NCBI GenBank assembly: GCA_001642005.1
Contig: LWCA01000277.1
Span: forward strand, 1 to 34,833
Direction: 5' to 3'
DNA from: Intoshia linei
Taxonomy: Eukaryota; Orthonectida; Rhopaluridae
DNA: 34,833 nt
Below, piece after piece: positions 20,508 to 31,900 of this stretch. A program made the position numbers and the translations under genes. The notes under the pieces were generated by a model. That model worked only from the letters and a program-made list of their open reading frames with translations. It ran no database searches and had not been told where the DNA came from. Every line of letters starts with the position of its first letter. The stretch's first letter is position 1.

Positions 20508-23500
20508 AAATTTGCATTCAGTGATGAAGAGGTACATTATTTCATATATATTATACATATAAATATTTTAAACCCAATGTACGAGACAGGCCGAAGCTAT
20601 CATAACTGGAGACCCTTTTCGGGCCTCAACAAAATTTTTGTAAAATGGAGGCATCATTTTTTCTTATTATTAAAAAAAGTATATTGTATATTATAACTAT
20701 TTTGTGTTACATTTCAACTTAAGAGTCTTTGAGATGTGATAGGGCCCTAGTCTAAACTTTAGACTAGGGCATTTATCATTTTCAATACAATTTCGACATT
20801 ATTTTCGAATTTTTTTTTTCATTTTCGGAGTGACTCTAGCTTGGTAGGTTCGGCTCTATTCTAGATTATTGTTTATGCTATCAGGGTGCTGAATCATGGG
20901 CTATCGGGAATCTTTTTTCCTAGTGGTATTTACTAGACTGGTTTGTTATAATAGCCAATAATAAACGTGCCTATCTAACGATTTTACCAGTCGTGATTAC
21001 CGATACTATCCGAGAGCTGTATATATAAATATGAAACATCTATAAAAAAATTTCTTGTTTCAAATATTTTTATTAAGATTTGATAAAATATTTTGGAAAA
21101 ATTGAATTTTTTGTTTTGGATAGGTTGCTGTTTTTCATAAGAATTGGTAACATTAGATTTTTAAAAAAAATATTGCATAATGGTGATTTTTGGGTTAACG
21201 GTTAGTAAAATTGAATTTTTTATTTTGTGATTTGATTAAGTGGGATTTTCTTATTTGGTAAAATCGTATTTTTCAAAAAAATATCGGTAAAAGTCGATTT
21301 TTCCCGTAGGGTTAATAATGTTATTTTTTTAATAGTACTGTGGCGGTCGTCTAGGCTTTGGGATAAATTTCCAACATCTGGCAACTAATAAATATTAAAA
21401 ATTCTTATATAAAAATAAACCAAAGTTGATAAACATTTTTGTATATTTAATTTGAATCTCACGGACCCCAATCAGGAACCACGTCCATATAGTAATGTTG
21501 AAAAATATTGTTTTGTTTAATACTCAATTTGGATACATTAATAAATATATCATAAATATTTTTTTAATTGTGTAATACTCAACGGGCTCTTTAACTTGTG
21601 TTGTTTTCGCATTTTCGAAAAAAATGCAAAAACTTACACCCCTAGTGTGTATTCTTGATTGATAAATCATTTTGTTTGATTTAAGACAATTATCATGATA
21701 GTGATAGTGTCCACTTTTGTCTTGTTTATATCTCATTTATTTCTATTACATAAACCAGGGATGGCAAACCTTTTTTTGATGCGATCGACTTTTTCAATGA
21801 GTGGATTGACTAGAAAAATGTTTATGATCGGAACCTATGTTAAAAATTAATAAGTATGATTGTAGAAAATATAAAAATTAATAGAGATCATTTTAATGAC
21901 GAGTATTATTAATATAAAAAATTAATTCTAATTTTTTAATTTTGGCGATTGATTAGAAAATTATCCTCTAACGACGGGTTGGGCATCCCTGACATAAACT
22001 ATTATTGTAATTTTGACAAATTTCTTTTAATTGTTATTTTTTTGCAAAAATTATAATTACATAGATGCATAATTAAATATTATATTTAATTTAGCAAGAA
22101 GATGATGAAGAAATAGAAACTATCCAAGTAGTAAAAACACAAACCAAAAAATCAAAAAAACCCACTAAAAAAGTAGCTGAAAAAAAAGATGACCCTTTTG
22201 CTGATTTTATAAATGTCTCTAATGATCCAGATTCCAATATTGACATTACTAAACAAAAAAAACTGGAGAAAAAAAAACTCCAGAAAATGAAAAAATTAGA
22301 GTCAGCCAACGTACCAACAGAAAAGATTGTTAAAAAAGGTTGAATTTAAAAATATTTCAATATTATTTTAATTGCAGAACCCACCAAGAAGAAAGTTGAT
22401 AATAAATTAAAAAAGAAACCAGTTACCGCGCAAGTTAAAGAAATGCAAAGAATGCTCCAATTAAAAAAAGATGAAGAAGAAAGAATAAAAAATGAACATT
22501 TGGAATTGGTACGATTGGCTGCAGAAGAGGAAATTAGAATTGTTGAAGAGGTTTTCTTTATACTTTATATGTACCACATTTATCAAAATTAAGGAAAAAC
22601 TCGCTGCTGAAAGAAGGGAACGTGAAAAAATTAAAAAGCGAGAAAAAATTGAACAACAAAAAAAAGACGGTACATTTTTAACTGATAAACAAAAGAAACA
22701 GAAAAAGTTACTGCAAGCTAGATTGGATGGTTTTAAGGAGGCTGGTATACATTTGTTTTAAAATTTATTTTTTTCATTGTTTACATTTTGAATTTGTAGG
22801 AATGAATGTTCCCGAAATTAAAGATTCATGTGATAAAACAGAAAATAAACCTTTTCCAAAATACTCTTCTAAAAATAAACACAAAAAAAAGAAAAATATA
22901 GCTAATGTGATTATTGCAACCTCGGAATTAAAAATTACGGAATGTGAAAAAAATATCCCTGATCAAAATGAAAACACTTTAAAGGAAAAATGTGAGGATG
23001 ACGCGTTATCCAGTACTGTGGATGAAACAGAATGGGAATGTGTCAAGGAAAGGTGGGATGAAGATTTAGATATTGATGGATTTGAGAAAATTGAAGATGT
23101 TAAAGATTCTGATGAAAATAAAGACAATTCTATTAATAGTTCTGTTATTATTGTAGATCAAAGTGATTGTGTTTTGGAATCTAAAGAACCTGAAACTATT
23201 GAAGTGGTCGAAGAAAATGTGTCATTGCGTAATTTTTATATAAATTTTCAATAAGTCTATATTTATGATGCCATTTTAGGGGATTTAAAATAAATTATAG
23301 TTTTTCTGTGTCAAATATTTTCTTATATTGGATTTTAAAAGTTTAATAAATGTGGGTCAAATTTAATTTAGGATTTTAAATTGTCCATTTCCCTGCCAAA
23401 TTATCTTATAATATTAAATGAGATTACTGCAAATATAGTAATATTTTATTTAAAAATTTAGCAAAATGTTTACGTCCCGGTAAAAACCATATTTCGGGAC

Positions 23501-26500
23501 ATGCTGCAATGTCTGTTGAAGAAAGAGTACAATTTAGACGTGAAACTGATGAAAAGAATATTTCTAAAACTAATTTAAGATCACCCATTGTTTGTGTTTT
23601 AGGCCATGTTGACACTGGAAAAACTAAGTTGCTGGATAAGGTATATGGTTAATTGTTTTCAATATTAAATATGTATTTTAGTTATATTATTTTAGATGAG
23701 ACGCACCAAAGTTCAGGAAGGAGAAGCTGGTGGTATAACTCAGCAGATTGGAGCGACAAATGTTCCTCTTTCTTCTATTATAAAGCAAATTTCAATGGTT
23801 AACAATTTAAGTGAAATCAACATTCCAGGATTGTTGATTATCGATACGCCCGGCCACGAATCTTTTAGGTAATTTAGTAAATATTAAATACAAAAATTAT
23901 TTATTTTACGTTGATGTTTTAGGCTGTGCTTGGGCCGTAGCAATAAATAGATATATAAATTGTTTCATGTATGTGAATCAATACATTTCATTTCTAACTT
24001 ATATCGAAAAAATAATAAATTCTAATTAAATGACGGTGATTTCTAGATAATTAAATTCACTTTCTATTCTTTTCACGATTCAGGTTTTACGCCTGGGTCG
24101 TAGTAATAAATAGATATATAAATTGGATTTCATTTGTTAGTAATGAAATATAACATTTGATATCACGAAGTTTCTATTTTTTTCACGTTACAAAAAAAAG
24201 TCTGTACCGTAGTAATGAATAGATATAGTGATTATTTTTTCACTATATTAAAATGATAAATTTTATATATTAACCAATTCATCAGTCTGATGAGAACAGA
24301 TTCGGTTCAGGGTTAAAAAATTTAATTTACAAATTTAGCGTACTCCACGTGCAATTTTTATATCGCACATGCTGCTAAATTTGTGTGATCTGAACAGTTT
24401 TAAACTTGTAATTGTTTTTTTCAGTGCTTATAACAACGTGTACTCGATGGTTTTCATGTTACTTTAACATCTTTCCAAGATGATCTTATATAATACAATG
24501 TGTTCTATTCTTTTCACGATTCAGGTTTTACGCCTGAGTCGTAGTAATAAATAGATATATAAATTGTATTTCATTTGTTAGTAATGAAATGTAACATTTT
24601 ATATCACGAAGTTTCTATTTTTTTCACATTACAGACAAAAGTCTGTACCGTAGTAATGAATAGATATACTAATTATTTTTTTTACTATATAAAAAAATTG
24701 CATTTTAATTTAATTTTAATTTTTTACTCTGAAAAATGTTTTATTAGTTTTATTTGTAACTAACATTTTAGTAATCTTCGAAACCGTGGATCGTCTTTAT
24801 GTGATATTGCAATCTTAGTGGTTGATATAATGCATGGATTAGAACCACAAACTAAAGAATCAATCCATTTATTGAAAAATAAAAAAATTCCGTTTGTTAT
24901 TGCTCTAAATAAAGTTAATTTGTCGTTGATTTTTTAAATTTGGTGTCATAGGTTGATAGAATATATGGTTGGAAATCAAACGCTCGTGCAGATATTGTGG
25001 ATGTAATAAATTCCCAGCCACAAGTGGCTTCAAGAGAATTTAGAAAGCTTTGCAATCAAGTCATTGCTGAATTATCTGGAGAGGTTCAATTTACTGATAT
25101 AATCATTATCTTAAGGTTCGTATAACGTTTAAAAATTTAGGAATTAAACACCATCTTATTTTACGAAAACACAAACACGCGAGAATTTATTTCCATTGTT
25201 CCTACATCTGCTCATTCTGGAGACGGGATAGGCAATTTGATTGCTTTAATTTGTTCACTGACTCAAACTTTTTTAAATAAAGCTATTCGATTTCGTGAAG
25301 AATTGGAAGCTACTGTTATGGAAGTTCAAAACGTTCAAGGTTTTGGAATGACTTTAGATGTCATAATGGTTAATGGTAAAATTTGCGAAGGAGACAACGT
25401 TGTTATTGCTGCCTCGGATGGATCTGTACATACTCACGTTAAAGCAATTTTAACTCCACAGCCAATGAAGGAACTTCGAATTAAGGTTGATTTGTTAGAT
25501 ACTTTAAATATTATTTATATTAGAGCACATATATTCATCATAAAGAACTTGTCGCTGCACACGGTATGAAACTAGTGTGCCGAAACGTTGAAAATGCCGT
25601 TCCAGGAATGCCACTTTATCTAGCACACTATGAAGATGAAATACCGTATTATAAAAAACAACTTGACACACTTTTGAAATCTGTTCTTTCTTCTTATAAA
25701 TTACAAGAAAAGGGAGTTTTCGTTCAAGCCTCTACATTAGGATCATTGGAGGCATTGTTACAATTTTTACGGACTTCGAAAATCCCTTATGCTGGTATAT
25801 CAATTGGAACTGTTTACAAGAAGGACGTCATTAAAGCTTCTGTCATGACAGAAAGAGCTCCCAAATGGGCAATGATATTAGCTTTTGATGTTATGGTGGA
25901 ACCAGCAGCTTCTGAATTGGCTGGGAAATTGGGAGTCAAATTGTTTTGTGCTGATATTATATACCATTTGTTTGATAGATTCATTGAATACCAAAAAATG
26001 TGGTTAGAGCGAGAAAAAGCAAAAGTTGTGCATTTAGCCATTTTCCCGTGCAAATTGGCAATTTTACCAAATTGTATATTTAACAAACGCCAACCTTTAA
26101 TAATTGGTGTTGTAGTCGAAGAAGGTTCTCTTCGCAAGAATACACCACTTATGGCTTTATCTAAGGATAATGGGGTAATTTTCATCTTATGTTAATTTTA
26201 TATTTTTTTTAGCTTATTCACGTTGGAATTGTGATGAGTATAGAAATAAACCATAAAGATATTCCTGTTGCTACCGTGGGAATGGAGGTGTGCATTAAAA
26301 TTTACCCTAAATCTGGACAAACTCCTGAATTATACGGTCGCCATTTTGCTCATCCTGATTCATTGTACAGCAAGGTATTGTAAATTTTAATGTAATTAGT
26401 AATATTCGGCTCGGCGTATTGTCTACACCCCTCACCCAAATACATTTTAAATGTTTTCTAATTTTTATAAATGTATTATATTTGCATTAGTGATAGTTTG

Positions 26501-27126
26501 GTAATTTGTAGCTTAGTACTATTTTAATAATGGCACGATGTTGAGCTATATAAATTTTTTAATAGTTTTATTGAATTTTATTAAAAACTCTTTTCAAAAT
26601 AGTAAAATAAAATCATTTCTTAATTTTATAGGGTTTATTTTATTTAAAAAATGTAGAGACTGGGTTTTTTACCCTGAAGGACTCAATTTATGAAAATTGA
26701 ACTTGCACAAAAACATCACTGGCAAAACTGTATTATAAAATGCAATTTTTTAAATTCTATAGAACATTTAATTTTTTAATTAATTGGCAACATACATTCA
26801 ATTTTATACATCTGTAAAGACTCACTAGTATAGACACAAAAAACCAATTTAAGTAAACTATTAAATGAACACGATTGTAAAGGTTTACTTGGTCCAACCA
26901 AACCCGTCCGCACACGTTGCATGGTCTAATTATTAGTCTCATCTCATATAAATGTAAATATCTGGTTTTTGTTGAGACGTGGATATTTTAATTAGTTGTA
27001 CTTATACAATTTTTTTAGATTACTCGAGAATCTATAGACGTTTTGAAAGAATTTTATAGAGATGAAATGAAAAAAGCTGATTGGGTACTTACTCGAAAAT
27101 TAAAAACTTTGTACAAAATTATTTAA
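20508..27126 (+). CDS. EIF5B: Eukaryotic translation initiation factor 5B (eIF5B/IF2 family GTPase)
   Basis: eIF5B is the GTPase that promotes 60S-40S joining and positions initiator tRNA. Exons: 20508-20531 (tentative), 22095-22338, 22378-22550, 22594-22744, 22800-23228, 23462-23640, 23696-23868, 24772-24913, 24952-25083, 25141-25485, 25524-26174, 26213-26374 and 27019-27126. From 22095 onward all phases agree, giving 962 residues. The N-terminal third is Lys/Glu-rich. The G domain has G1 GHVDTGKT (23602-23625), a Switch I region [19 protein letters not shown]3 DTPGH (23843-23857) and G4 NK|VD split by an intron. Domains II-IV follow ([44 protein letters not shown]), ending in [15 protein letters not shown]. 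All catalytic motifs are intact, so the gene is probably functional. The acidic N-terminal region is shorter than in human. Confidence 0.95.
20744..20770. repeat. 13-bp perfect inverted repeat with one-base loop
   Basis: GCCCTAGTCTAAA and TTTAGACTAGGGC flank a single C. A weaker inverted pair, GCCTC...GAGGC, lies nearby (20623-20653). It is probably part of a small MITE-like relic in the eIF5B intron. Confidence 0.6.
21064..21320 (+). repeat. Degenerate repeats of a GGTAAAATTGAATTTTT motif
   Basis: Variants occur near 21097, 21206, 21258 and 21288 (AAAATTGAATTTTTT, AAAATTGAATTTTTTATTTTG, GGTAAAATCGTATTTTTC, GGTAAAAGTCGATTTTTC). They are irregularly spaced. No function is suggested by the sequence. 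Confidence 0.4.
21756..21991. mobile_element. hAT-type MITE with 8-bp target-site duplication
   Basis: The 236-bp element starts CAGGGATGGCAAACC and ends GGTTGGGCATCCCTG, giving imperfect 15-bp terminal inverted repeats. It is flanked by perfect 8-bp duplications ACATAAAC at 21748-21755 and 21992-21999. CAGGG...CCCTG ends and an 8-bp duplication are diagnostic of hAT. It sits in the eIF5B intron 20532-22094. It has no coding capacity. Confidence 0.9.
23869..24771 (+). repeat. Nested 109/441-bp direct repeats in an eIF5B intron
   Basis: The motif TAGTAATAAATAGATATA and close variants occur at 23938, 24101, 24210, 24542 and 24651. Two pairs are each spaced by 109 bases, and the pairs are 441 bases apart. 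The 24062-24256 block and the 24503-24697 block are near copies of each other. Each half-unit carries a small hairpin just upstream: CAGG-TTTTACG-CCTG in the first half-unit and ACAGAC-AAAA-GTCTGT in the second (perfect in the 24640 copy). The copies lie between the G3 and G4 exons of eIF5B. Confidence 0.8.
24914..24951 (+). other. 38-bp intron of eIF5B
   Basis: GTTAATT...GTCATAG splits the G4 NKVD motif (NK before, VD after). Removing it restores the conserved protein exactly. Introns 25486-25523 and 26175-26212 are also 38 bp. Confidence 0.85.
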
Positions 27127-27480
27127 TTAAATTTTTTCATGTTTTTTATTCAATTTAATATACTTATGTAGATTAGAGTGTCCCAATTTAACATTTTTGT
27201 TTGAAATTCAAAAAATATTTTGGACTGTATGTCCCATTTTGTATACAATGTAAGGTGTCGCTTTTAATTTATAATTTAATCTCAATCTGGTCAGGCGAAG
27301 TACGAAAATTTTATTTTAAAAAAAATAATAAATTTAAACGAATATAAGTTTATTTTCATGGATTAAAAGTCAATATTTTATCATATTAAAAACATAATGT
27401 ATCTTTATGGTGATATAATTAGATAAAAATTATAATTGTTATATTTTTTTATACACATTTGTTCCAATTTTTCATCAGAT
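27127..27480. other. 3' flank of eIF5B, AT-rich
   Basis: No gene was seen. It must hold the eIF5B 3' untranslated region; an ATTAAA variant poly(A) signal lies immediately after the stop codon, too close to be decisive. Confidence 0.4.
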
Positions 27481-27486
27481 GAAATA

Positions 27487-28130
27487 ATCATCCATGCATT
27501 TTAAACCCGTTCTGCTATTTCGATTGTGTACGAAATTTTTAGCCTTCTGCTCAAAGTGTTTTTGCGGAGCCAATGCTTGTTCAAACATTTATCTACAGTT
27601 GGATAATTTAATAGAAATTCTGCTTCTAAGGAATCCCATTCTGCAAATGTTTAAAATCTGCATGTAAACCAACATTTACATTTACAACTGTTACAAACAA
27701 AAATGGAATATTGGGCGAATTTGTATTAACTTGAAAAACAGTATAAAAAACATGTTTAAGTATAAGCTCTAATATATGAAACCGACAACCTTCGTATGTA
27801 AACTCTGGAAAAATCTGTTTCAAATAAGTTATTACTCCCTGATGAATACCGGTGTTGGAGCTTTTTGTGTCGCAAATCACCATTGATATTTTATTATTTT
27901 TATTAAATAACTCCAAACATTTAGAATTTATTGGTATATGGTAAGACCCTTACTATTATTTAATGACCGTAAAGCAATAAGTATTGTATTGTATTGTAAT
28001 TGAATAATTTTCTCCAGAAATACAAACAGCCAGTTTCTCAGTTATATGGCCGTCATATCTAATTATTCTTTTGCCGTCAAAATGTAAACATCACCATGAT
28101 ACATATTTTTTAAATACGCAATTTTTCGCG
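27487..28130 (-). pseudogene. Transposase-like relic, same family as 17.7-18.6 kb
   Basis: The minus-strand frame 27916-27626 reads NNKISMVICDTKSSNTGIHQ, then FTYEGCRFHILELILKHVF, then NTNSPNIPFLFV. The DTxSSNTG and GC.HIL..ILKH blocks match the relic at 18.2-18.6 kb and its family. Upstream on the minus strand (about 28085-28020) lie pieces of HFDGKRIIRYDGHITEKLAV, the segment that precedes this region in the family. Stops break the frame on both sides. Confidence 0.55.
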
Positions 28131-28309
28131 TATGCACTGAAATCCATCCTTACTACGTGTACATTAATTTTCAAAACATAATTTCTAATCGATGTAATAC
28201 TTATCGGTAGTACTTATTTAGATCAAACATTTTATAATAATTATGTTATAATATACAAAAGATATGACGATAAATATAAAATTTTGACAATTATTATAAT
28301 GTTATGATC

Positions 28310-28500
28310 AACCCTGTATATGAACATGAAGGGATCAGGTTTTGATAATGTTCATACTATACTGTAATATGAACATATATGCATGGCGATAATAATATAA
28401 TTAAAAGTTTCGAAATGTCCAATTAATGTTTGTTCAAACAAAATTGTCTTGTTCATATTGATCTGAGTTCATATTCTAGTATGTTCATATAGAACAGAAT
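28310..28500. repeat. Cluster of ATATGAAC/GTTCATAT motifs
   Basis: Forward ATATGAAC occurs at 28318 and 28367. GTTCATA or GTTCATAT occurs at 28350, 28451, 28467 and 28483, the last three spaced by exactly 16 bases. The cluster begins next to TCAACCCTGTA, which also occurs at 14273-14283. It could be the subterminal repeats of a small transposon or a regulatory array upstream of the coiled-coil gene. Confidence 0.5.
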
Positions 28501-28914
28501 TGACAGTATATAATATTTATAAATTATAATTAATGAAATAAAATATAAAGATTGATTGAGATAGGGCAAATTTGAACATGTGTTGTGTAAGGTTCATTAA
28601 GCATCAAGTTTACTATGAGTGCATAAAAATAAACATTACAACATGTATACTAATAGTGTAAATAAATACAATTAATTTGTTTAAGTATTTGTATGTAAAA
28701 CATTCACTGTAATTTGTAACAATATCATATTGAATAAGTAAAATTTGTTTTTGGTTATAAAAATATCAATAAATCATTCCAATGTCAAAAGATACAAATG
28801 CTACTATTGATACATTTAAACATTATATTGGTATTACATAATTTTAACACTTTGACAAGTTTAATAATGGTATTTTTTTATTGTGGCAATATGTAACATT
28901 ACATTGTACGTTAG

Positions 28915-31900
28915 ATAAACAAATGTAACGTTGATGATAAAAATTTTTATGTGAACGAATTAAAGGACAGTGAAAATAAAAAAGTGCATAGAGAAAATTC
29001 TAATCCGGTAAAATCTAAAGGATCAATTTCGTCACTTATTCAAGATTATGGAAATAAAATTACACTACTCGAAAAAAAGAATCATGATTATATTGAAATT
29101 ATACAGAGTATATTTCAAGTTTTATTTTATAGAATAGTATTTTATAGAATTGTATATATTTTTTTATCGTATATATATCATTTTTGAACTATAACTAGAT
29201 ATATTGGGCATATAAGAGATGTTGAGATTTTTGAATTGATACGACATGTAATAAATATAGATTTCATTATAACGGCTGAATTAACATGACAAAAATAGCA
29301 ACTGTCATTTTTAAATTTCAAAATACATTGTATTTTTAAAAGGTATAATACCTGGAATACGTACAGTTTTCAGGTAATGATTCATTTCGGTAAATCATAT
29401 AAAATCGGTAATTAATAAATACAATGAAATTTCTGTACTGAAAACACATTAAATTATTTAGATTACGATTCATCCAATTTACACGCCAAAAACATTTTAC
29501 TGCATCATGGTTATGATTCAAATATTTTGGATTTAACTATTGATGATCAAATTTTATACTTTATAAAAGAAAAAGAAAAGTGGGACAGTGAAAATTTTAA
29601 AGAATTTGTAAATTTCACTTTATAAGTTATATAATTAATAATTTTATTATGTAATTGGTGTATGAAATTATAATTATTATATGATATATGAATTAGGAAC
29701 AAGAAATAAACAAAAAAAATTCAAAAATATCACAATATGAATCTACTATTCAAAAATTGGAAGTAACCCATTATATTTTAATTAAAAGTATATGCACTAA
29801 ATTTTTAAATTCAATATTCAAAAAAGTTTACAACTATCCATATTTATTTAATTTTTAACATTTATTTGAACAAATTTAATTTTTTGGTATATAAAATTAA
29901 AAATAAGATGCATTTAATAATAACAAAATTTGTAAAATATATCGGAAAAGCTCACGATTAACAGAGCTAGCTACTGTTTGTACAAAGTACATAACATGGA
30001 AGCTACTAACATAATATATTACACTAGAATTACTGTGGCATCACTTATTAAAATTGAATTTTTTTGTGTGTGTCAACAGGATACAGCTGAACCACCTGTA
30101 AAGTTTTTTAAATTCTAGGGCCGTTTTCATTAAAAAAAAGGGGTAATTTGTGGTTTTGGCCCTGAAGATATATTTTTTTTAAATTTAAATTAATGTTAAT
30201 ATTTTTGATTTTAAAAGGCGTGCATTTATCGCGTCAGTATTTTTTTTATTGATTTGTCAGCATTGGTGATGGTTTGTCAGTAGAAACATTGATTTTTCAA
30301 TATTGTAGATGGTTTGTCAGTATTTTAGGTGCCAATTTATAAGGTGTCGGTATAAATAATTGATTGTCAGTATTTAAATTGGAAGGGCAGTAAAAAAATT
30401 ATTTTGTCAGTACTTTACATATGCTGTCAGTATTTAAATTGAATGTTCTGTATAAAATGAAACTAACAAAAAATTTTATTTCATATAAAAAAATATTCTC
30501 TGGTGTGAACACCATAGAATATTTCTAATTTTTTTGTAATTTGGTTTGTAGGTATAATATGGTATCTTAATAGTTTAGTTTTAACTTAAGTCTGTAGTTG
30601 ATGATATATTTTTTTAAAAACTAGATTTTTAATTAATATACTAACAAAAATCATCAAACTTACAATATAATTTTTTTACTGACAAAATATTATTTTATTG
30701 TGTTTTTTTTTATACTTTTTTGTTGAGTTAATTACATTTTTCGATGAATACTGATCTAGTTAATTTATTTACTGACAAAAATGCAATTATGTATTGACTA
30801 GAAAGCAATTAAAAACTGACAAATATGTAATTGAATACTGAAAAAATACTTTTTATTACTGATATTTTAGTGTGTATATTGATAATTTTATGTTAAAAAT
30901 ACAGAAAATTTTTTATTAAAAAATGTCAGTATTTTAATTCAATACTGAAAAATTAATTAATCGCCATTTTAAAATCAGTATCAGAGTGTATATTTTTTAA
31001 ATTCTCGAACTCGTTTGATTTTCAAAAAAAAAACAATTGGGCTTTTTGACCCGTAAGATATGATTTTGGAGGTTAAAATTTATTTTGCTAAACCCAGAGA
31101 AAAAAACTGTAATTGAAATGTTGACTTTATAAAATTCTAAGACTGGTAGTTATTAAAATAAACGGTAACACAAACAGACAAACAAAGCATATTATATAAA
31201 TAAGGATTATTAATAATAATATGGCAAAATTGTGGGTCGTATAACTATTAAATACAACAAATTTTAGTCCAAATAAACGAAAAGTGATAGTACGTATTTT
31301 TCTGGCCCCTTTAATTTATTACGTTGTTTATAAAATTTTTTTATAAAAACTAGTAACTTCGATTTAATCTTTTGCTATAAAATTTATAATTTATTATCAG
31401 TGTGCCGTTAAAAAGTGTGGCAAACCTGAGTTAAACAATTATAATTTTATTTTTCTTATGTATAAAAATGAACAATTTAATTTAGAATATTATTAAAAAT
31501 GGAAACAATTCAAATTCAGTCAGGTTAAATTTCAAATTTGATTTTATTTAACAAATATAATACTTACTTATTACACATATTTAATAATAATAATAATAAA
31601 TTATTAGTCAAATAAATATAATAGTCAAATATAATAAACGAGTTTGGTTCACTACAAGAATTTTTTTGTACGCCGTATAAATGAATAAAAATTATAAAAT
31701 ATTTATTTAAATAGTAATTACAATTGGTAGTGGTATCAATTTCTGTTTTAATATAATTTGTTGTAAAGTTTCACGAGATTATAATTCTCATCGTATAATC
31801 TTACGTATAATACATCATAGTGTTGTGACGGCAAAAGGAGTATTTCGTGTTAAAAGTACATACTTGAGGTTTTTTTAACTCACTTTAAAAAAATACAAGA

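Larger units (their letters stand above)
30010..31220. mobile_element. Candidate non-autonomous element enclosing the iteron array
   Basis: Similar A-rich/GGG-TTTT-GGCCC segments lie on both sides of the array: 30107-30170 and 30998-31070, both starting TTTAAATTCT and ending in AAGATAT. The right boundary candidate ACACAAACAGACAAACAAAG, then ATATTATATAAATAAGGATT, then (TAA)n at 31170-31225, resembles the 3' ends of short insect-type interspersed elements. The left candidate is ATATTACACTAG at 30017. Boundaries are inferred and no target-site duplication was confirmed. Confidence 0.4.

Noticed and set aside
22091-22309. Minus-strand Ser/Phe-rich ORF
   Set aside because: Complement of the Lys/Glu-rich eIF5B exon; composition is explained by AAA/GAA codons.
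24287-24320. CTGATGAG resembling a hammerhead ribozyme core within the repeat-bearing eIF5B intron
   Set aside because: No GAAA box follows at the right distance and no stems I-III can be drawn; chance match.
25814-26185. Minus-strand 123-codon ORF
   Set aside because: Antisense shadow of the conserved eIF5B exon 25524-26174.
28782-28830. ATG opening MSKDTNATIDTFKHYI as the first exon of the coiled-coil gene
   Set aside because: It ends in phase 1 while exon 28915 needs phase 0; joining gives an early stop. Left out, though a missing micro-exon could rescue it.
30233-30955. Regularly spaced repeats that could suggest a CRISPR array
   Set aside because: The window is eukaryotic, repeats are only 8-10 bases and degenerate, the two arms are inverted, and no true spacers exist.
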